DNA from: Nitrososphaeraceae archaeon
GTDB taxonomy: Archaea > Thermoproteota > Nitrososphaeria > Nitrososphaerales > Nitrososphaeraceae
Assembly (NCBI GenBank): GCA_025922715.1
Contig: JAICHH010000040.1
Location: 1 to 13,596, forward strand
Length of the DNA: 13,596 nucleotides
Direction of reading: 5' to 3'
Below are positions 1 to 6,262 of the stretch, piece after piece; the stretch's first letter is position 1; each line of letters begins with the position of its first letter. Below the pieces are notes generated by a model. That model worked only from the letters and a program-made list of their open reading frames with translations. It made no database searches and was not told where the DNA came from. The position numbers and the translations under genes were made by a program.

Positions 1-997
1 CTACCAATTTATAGACTCCAGTTAAACTCGGTTCATCCCTTGACGTTGTTAATTCTGTTCCTACCCCAAAACAATCTATTGGAGCTTTTTTGTTTTTCAG
101 ATCTCTTATTATATATTCATTTAAATCTCCTGTTACCATAATCTTAGTTGAATTATACCCTTCTTTATCAAGTAATTTTCTTATATCTTTACTCAAATTC
201 AAAAGATCCCCACTATCTATTCTTAATCCTTTACATTTTATTTTATTTTGGATTATTTTCTTTACTGCTTTGATACTGTCATATGTGTCTATTAATAAAA
301 ATCCATCAGGAAATATTTTTATAAATTCTTTAAATGCTAATTCTTCCTGATTAAAGCTCATAATAAATGAATGTGCCATGGTTCCACTGCATGGAATTCC
401 AAACTTGTATGATGCTAATGTATTGGAGGTTCCTGCACACCCAGCTATGAAACTGGATCTACTAGCTAAAAATGCTGCAAGTGGTCCATGAGCTCTTCTA
501 AAACCAAATTCTATTACTGGCGTTCCCGCAGCAGCATTAACTATTCGTGATGCTTTGGAAGCAATGAGAGTTTGAAAATTTATTAGTGATAAAATAAAAG
601 TTTCGACTAGTTGTGCCTCCACTATTGGTGCTTCTATTCGTAGTAAAGGTTCATTGGCAAAAATTATAGATCCCTCAGGTACTGCCCACATATTACCTGA
701 AAACTTTAAAGTTAAAAGATAATCAAAAAATTTATCATCTGTTCTTTTGAAAATATCGTTACTTTTTAAAAAGGTAATATGTTCAGGTTTAAATTTTAGA
801 TTTAAAAGAAACTCTATAACCTGTTTTAATCCTGCTGCGACTAAATAGTTTCTATTCTTTGGAAGTGTCCTTACAAACATTTCAAAAGTTGCGAGTTTAT
901 CACTTTGATTTGCAGAAAAATATGCAGATGCCATAGTTAATTCATAAAAGTCAGTACTCAAAGAAGCATTATTGGAGAATTGGTCTAATTCAGACAA
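1..997 (-). CDS. pncB: Nicotinate phosphoribosyltransferase, C-terminus cut by window edge
   Basis: Cytosolic NAD-salvage enzyme that joins nicotinate and PRPP, with ATP hydrolysis, to give nicotinate mononucleotide. The 332 visible codons carry the family landmarks in order: TDFYELTMASAYF near residues 15-27, EFGFRRAHGP at 163-172, AGTSNTLASYKFGIPCSGTM from 188, then MAHSF with His209 at the position of the phosphorylated histidine of the family (assigned by motif, not by alignment), DTYD at 237-240, RIDSGDL at 259-265 and GVGTELTTS at 311-319. The reading frame is open to base 1, so perhaps the last quarter or less is missing. The start is a TTG at 997; an in-frame TAA lies only two codons upstream, so no earlier start is possible, and the first ATG (residue 22) would cut into the TDFYELTM motif. 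It is the first of four minus-strand genes, separated from the next by 555 bases, so it is probably transcribed alone. Confidence 0.95.
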   Translation of the reverse strand, partial: MSELDQFSNNASLSTDFYELTMASAYFSANQSDKLATFEMFVRTLPKNRNYLVAAGLKQVIEFLLNLKFKPEHITFLKSNDIFKRTDDKFFDYLLTLKFSGNMWAVPEGSIIFANEPLLRIEAPIVEAQLVETFILSLINFQTLIASKASRIVNAAAGTPVIEFGFRRAHGPLAAFLASRSSFIAGCAGTSNTLASYKFGIPCSGTMAHSFIMSFNQEELAFKEFIKIFPDGFLLIDTYDSIKAVKKIIQNKIKCKGLRIDSGDLLNLSKDIRKLLDKEGYNSTKIMVTGDLNEYIIRDLKNKKAPIDCFGVGTELTTSRDEPSLTGVYKLV

Positions 998-1552
998 CTT
1001 TATTTATAATATTATATGAAATAGATTAAACATTAAAATATTTTGAAAACAAGAAATAAAATTAATAAACTACTCAATTGGTAAAAGAATAAAAATATTT
1101 AGGAGGATAGGATGCGACGGCTATTATAATTAATAATTAAGTATCTAGATTTAAAATCATATCAATTTAATACTAAAGTCAGTGATCTAAATATAACAAA
1201 ATTCTAGTTCAGTTCATTATTTCACATCATCAATGTTAGTTTGTCTCTCTGAAGAGATATTCTGTTATATTGGGATTAATTTTAGGTTTGCAATAAATAA
1301 ACAATTGTCTTTTTATTTTCAAAGGTGTATAGTAATTAGCAAGTATATTGTATTGCATTGGTTGTTTGCAACAATTTTCAGTTAACTAATTTTCTAATTT
1401 CATCGGTAATTCTTGTATGTTTAAAGTATTACTAGTTTCATTATAATTGATCTGTAATTTCGGGAATGATTATTGCATTAAAACTTTTAAATAGTATATG
1501 ACTTAACCTCAGGTATATAATATCCCTTGAGCTAGGAATATATTATTCATCA
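998..1552. other. Intergenic gap between pncB and the GH130 gene
   Basis: This 555-base AT-rich gap holds no convincing gene. One short plus-strand open frame at 1233-1385 (50 residues, ATG start, three cysteines, hydrophobic second half) has a TATA-like CTAAATATA at 1187-1195, but its composition may be chance. Small hairpins are present: TCTCT/AGAGA around 1244-1257 and TTGTT/AACAA around 1367-1379. The pncB promoter should lie just upstream of 997 on the minus strand, but no single TATA candidate stands out. No tRNA-like cloverleaf was seen. Confidence 0.5.
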
Positions 1553-2560
1553 CTAATCACTCATTGTATCTTTTATAATATATTCAATTAGTTCATCAAG
1601 ATTGGCGCTAGCTATACAACACACCTTATCGGCTCCGCCATAATACAGTAAAAGTTTTTTATCAATTACTACTGCACCAGTTGGAAAAACCACATTATTA
1701 ACATCGCCTATCTTCTCGTACTTTTCTACTGGTCCTAACAGAGGGTGTTTTGTTCTTGCAATGACTCGCCTTGGATCTTTAAGGTCTAAAAGTGCTGCGC
1801 CAACGCGGTAAATTCTATCTATGCTTACACCATGATAAAATAAGAGCCATCCCTTTCGTGTTTTAATAGGTGACGGACCTGTGCCAATTTTGAGATTCTC
1901 CCAATCTTGTTCTGGTTTTAAAAGTATTATAGAATTATTTATTATAAATAGTGAATTAGTTAGACTTAACCAGATATCACGTCCTATTGTTTTAAGATTA
2001 AGATCAGTACTAATATCCGGTCTATGTAGAAGGAGATAATAAGTATCAGTATTCGTATTCGTATTATTATTATTATTATTAGTAATATTGAATAAATTAT
2101 AATCTAGCTTAAATTTTTCTGGAAAAAATGTTATCCCTTTGTTATAATGAAAATTTTTAGTGATTATACCTACTTTCTTAAATTTAATATAGTCTTTTGT
2201 TACTGCTAAAGCAGAAAAAATTTTAGGATAACTTTTTACATAATCAGAGAGAACTACATATGTAATAAAAATTTTGTCGCCTATCTGTGTTGCACGTGGA
2301 TCTTCCATTCCATATATTTCGTACTCTTCTGTTGGAAAAATTGCAGGATTATTACGTCTACTAAAATTAAAACCGTCACTGCTACTGGCATAACCTATTC
2401 TGGAAATATAATGATCATATTCTCCAATTGCTCTATATAACATATTAATATTCCTCCCATCGTAAGACGCACTACAATTAAAGACTGCCTTAGATTCCCA
2501 CCAATTATTTTTATTGGGAGTAAGAATAGGATTTTTTGAATATCTCTTGAATATAGTCAA
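1553..2560 (-). CDS. GH130-family glycoside phosphorylase or hydrolase
   Basis: A 335-residue protein of the five-bladed beta-propeller GH130 family (PF04041, COG2152). Known members phosphorolyse beta-1,4- or beta-1,2-mannosides to mannose-1-phosphate, and some hydrolyse them. Visible signatures: NPILTP near residues 10-15, GMEDPR at 84-89 with Asp87 in the position of the catalytic proton donor, FFPEKF at 145-150, LLLHRPD at 176-182, GTGPSPIKTRKGWLLFYHG at 226-244, and LLLYYGGAD at 303-311. The length is normal for the family. A run of Asn and Thr (about residues 159-173) fills the loop between FPEK and LLHR and is encoded by a trinucleotide repeat. There is no signal peptide, so it is likely cytosolic. 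It starts at TTG with no ribosome binding site, and a TATA-like element about 30 bases upstream suggests a leaderless transcript. Substrate, and phosphorylase versus hydrolase, cannot be decided here; a GT81-like glycosyltransferase lies two genes away. Confidence 0.88.
   Translation of the reverse strand: MTIFKRYSKNPILTPNKNNWWESKAVFNCSASYDGRNINMLYRAIGEYDHYISRIGYASSSDGFNFSRRNNPAIFPTEEYEIYGMEDPRATQIGDKIFITYVVLSDYVKSYPKIFSALAVTKDYIKFKKVGIITKNFHYNKGITFFPEKFKLDYNLFNITNNNNNNTNTNTDTYYLLLHRPDISTDLNLKTIGRDIWLSLTNSLFIINNSIILLKPEQDWENLKIGTGPSPIKTRKGWLLFYHGVSIDRIYRVGAALLDLKDPRRVIARTKHPLLGPVEKYEKIGDVNNVVFPTGAVVIDKKLLLYYGGADKVCCIASANLDELIEYIIKDTMSD
2051..2080. repeat. In-frame trinucleotide microsatellite inside the GH130 gene
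   Basis: Ten triplets on the plus strand, ATT CGT ATT CGT followed by six ATT. On the coding (minus) strand they read as six Asn codons, then Thr-Asn-Thr-Asn. The repeat is in a surface-loop position between two conserved motifs, so slippage by whole triplets would change the loop length without breaking the frame. Confidence 0.9.
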
Positions 2561-2588
2561 AGTCAGCCTAATTGTTATTTGAAGTAGT

Positions 2589-2595
2589 ATTTAAT
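2589..2595 (-). promoter_or_regulatory. Probable TATA box of the GH130 gene
   Basis: On the minus strand an ATTAAAT element, within TAATTAAATAC, sits about 28-35 bases before the TTG start at 2560. That is the spacing expected if transcription starts at or next to the start codon. No purine-rich ribosome binding site is present. AT-rich background makes such matches common. Confidence 0.35.
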
Positions 2596-2875
2596 TACTG
2601 TTTAAAAAATTTATTCATATAATTATTCAATAATGCATATATATTCATTACAGCTATTTTTTGAATTGCAGAGTAAAATAATTTTTCTATCTTGTATCAT
2701 TGTATATAACTACAATAGATTGTATCCTGTTATGTAGATTTCCTATGTAAGGCCATATGAATAGCCTGATACTACCGATCAAAAGATTTATTACTTTTTA
2801 AATTTTTTGAATAATAAATTTGTTTTAAAAATAAATACTTATAATTATTATTGGAATTCGAAAAAGAAAAATGGT

Positions 2876-2903
2876 TAAAAAAAGGTTAATAATTTATTAA
2901 CCT
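2876..2903 (-). terminator. Stem-loop plus T-run terminator of hsp20
   Basis: On the minus strand, five bases after the hsp20 stop codon, a perfect 9-base-pair stem (AGGTTAATA / TATTAACCT, three-base loop, 2883-2903) is followed immediately by a run of seven T (plus-strand A-run at 2877-2883, its last base shared with the stem). It has the layout of a bacterial intrinsic terminator, though the stem is AT-rich. Archaeal termination depends mainly on the T-run; the hairpin may protect the 3' end. Confidence 0.7.
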
Positions 2904-2907
2904 AAAA

Positions 2908-3570
2908 TTATTCTATATTTATTTGTCTACCTTGTGGTTTTTGTTCTTCTTTCTTTTTGAAGGTTATTTCAAGAACTCCATTGTTATAATTTGATCGTGC
3001 ACTCTCTATATCAATATCTTCAGGAACCTCTATTTTTTTGTGATATTTCCTATTAGGATCTTCACTTTTTATTTCTACATATTTATCATAGGCATTAACT
3101 GTGATCTTGTCTTTACCTATTCCAGGCATCTCTGCTACAATTTTTACTTCATTATCTGTTGTTGAGATATCTATTAACGGTTCTCGTTCAGCTGAAAGTG
3201 ATGGTTGTTCAAATGAACCCATGCCACCAATAGGAGATTTTATGTTACCAAACTCTCTTATTTTTGGTTTTCCGTCAGGACCTATGGTCATCGAATAGCC
3301 ATATACTATTGGACCTACTTGTCTAACTTTTCCACCTTCTGGTGTTTCATATTCTTTAATTAGGTCTTTTGGTACTTGATTTTCAATATTTTTAAACTGC
3401 TCTGAAAACATTCTTTCTGTTTCTCTTCGCATATCATCAAATTCTCTAAATATATCATCAAAATTCCATCCACTTCCAAATCCTCTTCCTTCACGTCTTC
3501 TGCGTCCTCCACTACCTCCAAACAAATTTCTGAAGAAATTGTATGGATCTATGTCACTTGGAAAGCTCAT
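2908..3570 (-). CDS. hsp20: Hsp20 small heat-shock protein, archaeal type
   Basis: ATP-independent holdase chaperone that binds unfolding proteins in the cytosol as an oligomer. The 220-residue protein has a long N-terminal region (1-130), an alpha-crystallin domain at about 131-205 (PLIDISTTDNEVKIVAEMPG, then EVPEDIDIESA and NNGVLEITFKKK), and a C-terminal INIE whose I-x-I at 217-219 is the usual motif for docking on a neighbouring subunit. The N-terminal part begins with DPYNFFRNLFGG and an Arg/Gly-rich stretch at about 18-34 (including RRRREGRG), followed by an acidic/aromatic helix-like segment (FDDIFREFDDMRRETERMF). Small heat-shock proteins are often 140-170 residues, so the N-terminal arm is long, as in other archaeal members of this subfamily. 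It starts at ATG without an obvious ribosome binding site and has its own terminator, so it is a single-gene unit. Confidence 0.95.
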   Translation of the reverse strand: MSFPSDIDPYNFFRNLFGGSGGRRRREGRGFGSGWNFDDIFREFDDMRRETERMFSEQFKNIENQVPKDLIKEYETPEGGKVRQVGPIVYGYSMTIGPDGKPKIREFGNIKSPIGGMGSFEQPSLSAEREPLIDISTTDNEVKIVAEMPGIGKDKITVNAYDKYVEIKSEDPNRKYHKKIEVPEDIDIESARSNYNNGVLEITFKKKEEQKPQGRQINIE

Positions 3571-3594
3571 GTTATAAATTATTACTAATTTGTT

Positions 3595-3603
3595 CTATAT
3601 TAG
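3595..3603 (-). promoter_or_regulatory. Possible TATA box of hsp20
   Basis: CTAATATAG on the minus strand lies 25-33 bases before the ATG at 3570, compatible with a leaderless transcript. A second candidate, GCTAAATATA, lies about 10 bases further upstream and would give a short leader. The choice between them cannot be made from sequence. Confidence 0.35.
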
Positions 3604-3808
3604 GGTGTCGTATATTTAGCATTTTAATATCAAAATTTGTTAAAATATCATCTAAAAATACGAAGCTTCTTTTTTACAATTCCTAGGGTTTATTATTATA
3701 AATTTTGGTTATAAGAATACCTAGCAATAGGATTTTTAGGAGTTCATCTTTGTAATCTATTATTTTTTCTAGCTCGTTTTATTTTAATAATTATTATTTT
3801 TATTTAGT

Positions 3809-4639
3809 TTATATTTCTATATTTTTAAAGGCTTCAAATCTCTGATATTTTATTGCTTCTTTTATAATAGTAAATGAAACCTGCTCTGCCATTTTACTGA
3901 GTATACCAACATCATCTTTATAGTCATCAAACGAAGAATGATCTTTATTTCCAAGATAAACTTCTTTAATTCTAGAACCAGAAATTATTGCTTCAATTAG
4001 AAACCAAACGTCTATTCCCCAGCCATCAGGAGGACCACTCTTTAACATTTTTTTCCACAGTGAAATATTGGAGCAAACCTCTCCGCTTAGTGGTTGTTCA
4101 AAATGAGATAGTTCAGGAAAGAAAATCCGTAACATAGGTTTTGCAATAAGTTTTGTCACAGCAGCATCCCTAGGATGTCTTTGATAGAATCCTCTAGTCA
4201 TATCAAAGCCTCCGCCTTCCAGTACAGGCTTTGCCAAATCATCAATCCACTCGGGCGTAATATTTTTTATATCAGCATCCAAAAAAAGTATAGCTCTGTA
4301 AGTATTGACCAAGTTATTAGAATTAGTATTAAAATTTATTGCCTCCATCAAACCAGTCTTCATAGCGATTCCTTTACCGGGGTATTTTTTCAAAGATTGT
4401 TGAATTATCCTAACTCCTCCCACATTATTTGTAATTTTAACTGTATCATCAGTAGAAAAACCATCAACTACTATAATATCCGGTTTAAAATAACTCTGTT
4501 TTATATTTAACAAGAGATTCTTAATTGTACTTCCAGAATTTTTGGTACATACAATAACAGCTAAATCAGAACAATTATGTACAGAGGAAGTATTTTTAGG
4601 TTCATTATTAGAAGTATTGTCTTTTGATGAATTTTCCAA
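3809..4639 (-). CDS. GT81-like glycosyltransferase, glucosyl-3-phosphoglycerate synthase-like
   Basis: A 276-residue GT-A-fold enzyme. Family signatures in order: LAVIVCTKNSGSTI near 26-39, DIIVVDGFSTDDT near 54-66, PGKGIAMKTG at 87-96, the metal-binding FLDADI at 119-124 (DxD at 121-123), VTKLIAKPMLRIFFPEL then QPLSGE at 182-187, GWGIDVWFLIEA at 206-217, and NKDHSSF with His234. The combination of PGKG, xARPLL/AKPML, PEL..QPLxGE, GYG/GWG and the late His is that of glucosyl-3-phosphoglycerate synthases (GT81), which transfer glucose from an NDP-sugar to 3-phosphoglycerate on the way to glucosylglycerate, a compatible solute. The first 24 residues are polar Ser/Asn/Lys-rich and probably disordered. 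No phosphatase partner is in view. The start is TTG at 4639, with an in-frame stop three codons upstream and no alternative until residue 93. Sugar donor (Glc or Man) and acceptor are inferred; a generic GT2-type role is the alternative. Confidence 0.85.
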   Translation of the reverse strand: MENSSKDNTSNNEPKNTSSVHNCSDLAVIVCTKNSGSTIKNLLLNIKQSYFKPDIIVVDGFSTDDTVKITNNVGGVRIIQQSLKKYPGKGIAMKTGLMEAINFNTNSNNLVNTYRAILFLDADIKNITPEWIDDLAKPVLEGGGFDMTRGFYQRHPRDAAVTKLIAKPMLRIFFPELSHFEQPLSGEVCSNISLWKKMLKSGPPDGWGIDVWFLIEAIISGSRIKEVYLGNKDHSSFDDYKDDVGILSKMAEQVSFTIIKEAIKYQRFEAFKNIEI

Positions 4640-4662
4640 TTTGTCTTAGTTAAACTTCAGTG

Positions 4663-4670
4663 ATATTTAG
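4663..4670 (-). promoter_or_regulatory. Probable TATA box of the GT81-like gene
   Basis: CTAAATAT on the minus strand lies 24-31 bases before the TTG start at 4639, the distance expected for a leaderless archaeal transcript. No Shine-Dalgarno motif precedes the start. Confidence 0.45.
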
Positions 4671-5140
4671 GTATTGATTACCAAGCTTTATAACATAACT
4701 TTTTATATTAAATCTAACAGTAAAACATTTGCCGATAATGCTAAATATATCGAGAAGACTTTCATTTCCTATTCTAAATCTAAACTTTTACAATTATATG
4801 ACCAAGCATTATTATATGTATATTATTTGAAGATCTTATATGCTAATTCCTTTTAATTTTTTAATTTTAGTCTTAATTTTATAAAGCCATTTATATAAAA
4901 TCTCTAAATTTATACATATAAATAATTTCAAAGAATATACGAAACAGAATATTTTAATGATAACGATATTGAAGTAAATAGAGATTGGTTTCCAACTGTA
5001 AAATATTTTAAATGTTTACTAAATATACTAGCTGAATAGCATTTTAGATGAAATGTATTAAAATTTTAAACAGATATTAACTGTTGTGTACGTTGAGAAT
5101 GCTATGAAGTAGATAGAATTAAAATATATTTAATATTATT

Positions 5141-5159
5141 GTTACATAGTGGTTACATA
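5141..5159. repeat. Direct repeat GTTACATA upstream of the CBS operon
   Basis: Two perfect copies of GTTACATA start 11 bases apart, about one helical turn, roughly 90-105 bases before the CBS gene. A related sequence, GGTAACATATAC, recurs downstream of the same operon at 7329-7340. The layout would suit a protein-binding site, but octamers this AT-rich can recur by chance. Confidence 0.4.
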
Positions 5160-5246
5160 TAGTTAAGCAGAATTCATTCTCTCTCTCTATGCTATTGAAC
5201 AGATAGTAATACTTAATAGAGAATCTATAATATTGTTAATAATAAT

Positions 5247-5726
5247 TTGATTAACATTAACGAAAAAGAGGCCGAAACGATATTAATTGATACAATTATG
5301 ACTCCTCTTCCGTTAGTAGTGGCTAATTCTTCCGACACTATTTTCATGATATCCAATTTAATGAAAGAAAGAAAAGTAGGTTCAATCATAATTATCAATC
5401 AAGATGAACAAAACTATCCTATTGGAATAATAACTGAAAGAGATATTGTGAGAAGAGTAATATCGGATAATAAAGATCCCAAACATACGAAAGCAAAAGA
5501 AATTATGTCCAAGCCATTAATTACTATTGAGACAAATACTTATGTATATGATGTATCCGTAAAAATGGTCAAAAATAAAATTAGGCGATTACCTGTGGTT
5601 AAAGGTAAGACATTATCTGGAATCGTAACTATAACAGATATAATTAAATACTTTCATGAAAAAAATAAAGAGAATAATTATATTTCAAAAGCTATGATCA
5701 GATATGGAAAGTACTGGGAAGAATAA
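5247..5726 (+). CDS. Protein with two CBS domains
   Basis: A 159-residue protein made almost entirely of a CBS pair (Bateman module), which in other proteins binds adenine nucleotides such as AMP, ATP, NAD or S-adenosylmethionine and acts as an energy or redox sensor. CBS1 spans about residues 14-71 (IMTPLPLVVANSSDTIF, KVGSIIII, GIITERDIVRRV) and CBS2 about 81-137 (IMSKPLITIETNTYVYDVS, KIRRLPVV, GIVTITDIIKYF). There is no effector domain, so it presumably acts on a partner. The start is TTG at 5247; starting at the ATG of residue 18 would remove the first strand of CBS1. It is first in a run of three close plus-strand genes (35-base gap to the next), so it may regulate the two kinases that follow. 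This link is inferred from position only. Confidence 0.9.
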   Translation: MININEKEAETILIDTIMTPLPLVVANSSDTIFMISNLMKERKVGSIIIINQDEQNYPIGIITERDIVRRVISDNKDPKHTKAKEIMSKPLITIETNTYVYDVSVKMVKNKIRRLPVVKGKTLSGIVTITDIIKYFHEKNKENNYISKAMIRYGKYWEE

Positions 5727-5761
5727 CATAATAAATCTAGTAAAACATAATTTCTTCTAAA

Positions 5762-6262
5762 TTGATTATATTAATTTGTGGTTATCCTGGGGTTGGGAAA
5801 ACCACAGTAGCTCATGAACTTGCCCCTTTGATTAATGCTGTAGTGTTGTCCACAGATAAAATTAGAAAGGAATTCATTGACAAACCAAATTATGGAGAAG
5901 AAGAAAAAAGAACAATTTATAAAATATTCATATTGATAGCTAAATATCTTCATAATGCTAAAGTAAATTGTATTCTTGATGCTACCTTTTATAATCAAAA
6001 ATCTAGAGAAGATGTTAAAACAAGATTGAACTTAAGAAGTGACCAATATAAGATTATTGAATGCATTTGTCCTGAAGAATTAGTTATTTCCAGACTAACA
6101 GAAAGAAAAAACGATTATTCCGACGCAGATATATCTACCTATAAAATGATAAGAAAAATTTATGAACCAATTAAAGAAAAACATATAACAATAGATACAA
6201 GTCAATCTTTAAAGAAGACTATAGCAGAAGTTGTAAATAGATTACAAAATCATGAACTTTGA
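5762..6262 (+). CDS. P-loop kinase, COG0645/AAA_33 type
   Basis: A 166-residue small-molecule kinase-like P-loop protein. The Walker A motif GYPGVGKT is at 7-14, a likely acceptor-side segment STDKIRKEF at 30-38, a Walker B-like ILDATF at 71-76, and a lid-like region with arginines RLTERKND at 111-118. This is the arrangement of COG0645 predicted kinases. In many bacteria the same domain is the C-terminal half of a fused protein whose N-terminal half is the COG2187 APH-like domain; here that partner is the next gene, overlapping by 11 bases. The substrate is unknown. The TTG start is immediately before the first beta strand (MIILICGYPG), so it is secure; no ribosome binding site is visible even though the gene is inside an operon. 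Confidence 0.87.
   Translation: MIILICGYPGVGKTTVAHELAPLINAVVLSTDKIRKEFIDKPNYGEEEKRTIYKIFILIAKYLHNAKVNCILDATFYNQKSREDVKTRLNLRSDQYKIIECICPEELVISRLTERKNDYSDADISTYKMIRKIYEPIKEKHITIDTSQSLKKTIAEVVNRLQNHEL

Larger units (their letters stand above)
2561..2907. other. Intergenic gap between the GH130 gene and hsp20
   Basis: This 347-base gap holds the putative GH130 promoter at its left end and the hsp20 terminator at its right end. The middle is AT-rich and shows no open frame of note and no RNA gene. Nothing else is supported. Confidence 0.6.
4640..5246. other. Divergent intergenic region between the GT81-like gene and the CBS gene
   Basis: This 607-base gap separates the minus-strand block from the plus-strand kinase operon and should contain promoters for both. 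It holds the TATA candidate of the glycosyltransferase (4663-4670), two direct copies of GTTACATA 11 bases apart (5141-5148 and 5152-5159), a short CT tract (5178-5188), and a weak TATA-like TTAATAG near 5213-5219, about 30 bases before the CBS start. A stop-to-stop plus-strand frame at 4926-5039 has protein-like composition but no usual start codon. No RNA gene is seen. Confidence 0.5.

Noticed and set aside
90..350. Plus-strand open frame of 86 residues
   Set aside because: It is the complement of the well-recognised pncB gene and has no family features.
4175..4510. Plus-strand open frame of 111 residues
   Set aside because: It lies wholly opposite the GT81-like gene, whose motifs are clear; the antisense text shows no known domain.
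4674..4856. Plus-strand frame of 60 residues in the divergent gap
   Set aside because: TTG start, low-complexity Tyr/Lys/Leu/Ser composition, no promoter of its own and overlap with the glycosyltransferase promoter region make it probably chance.
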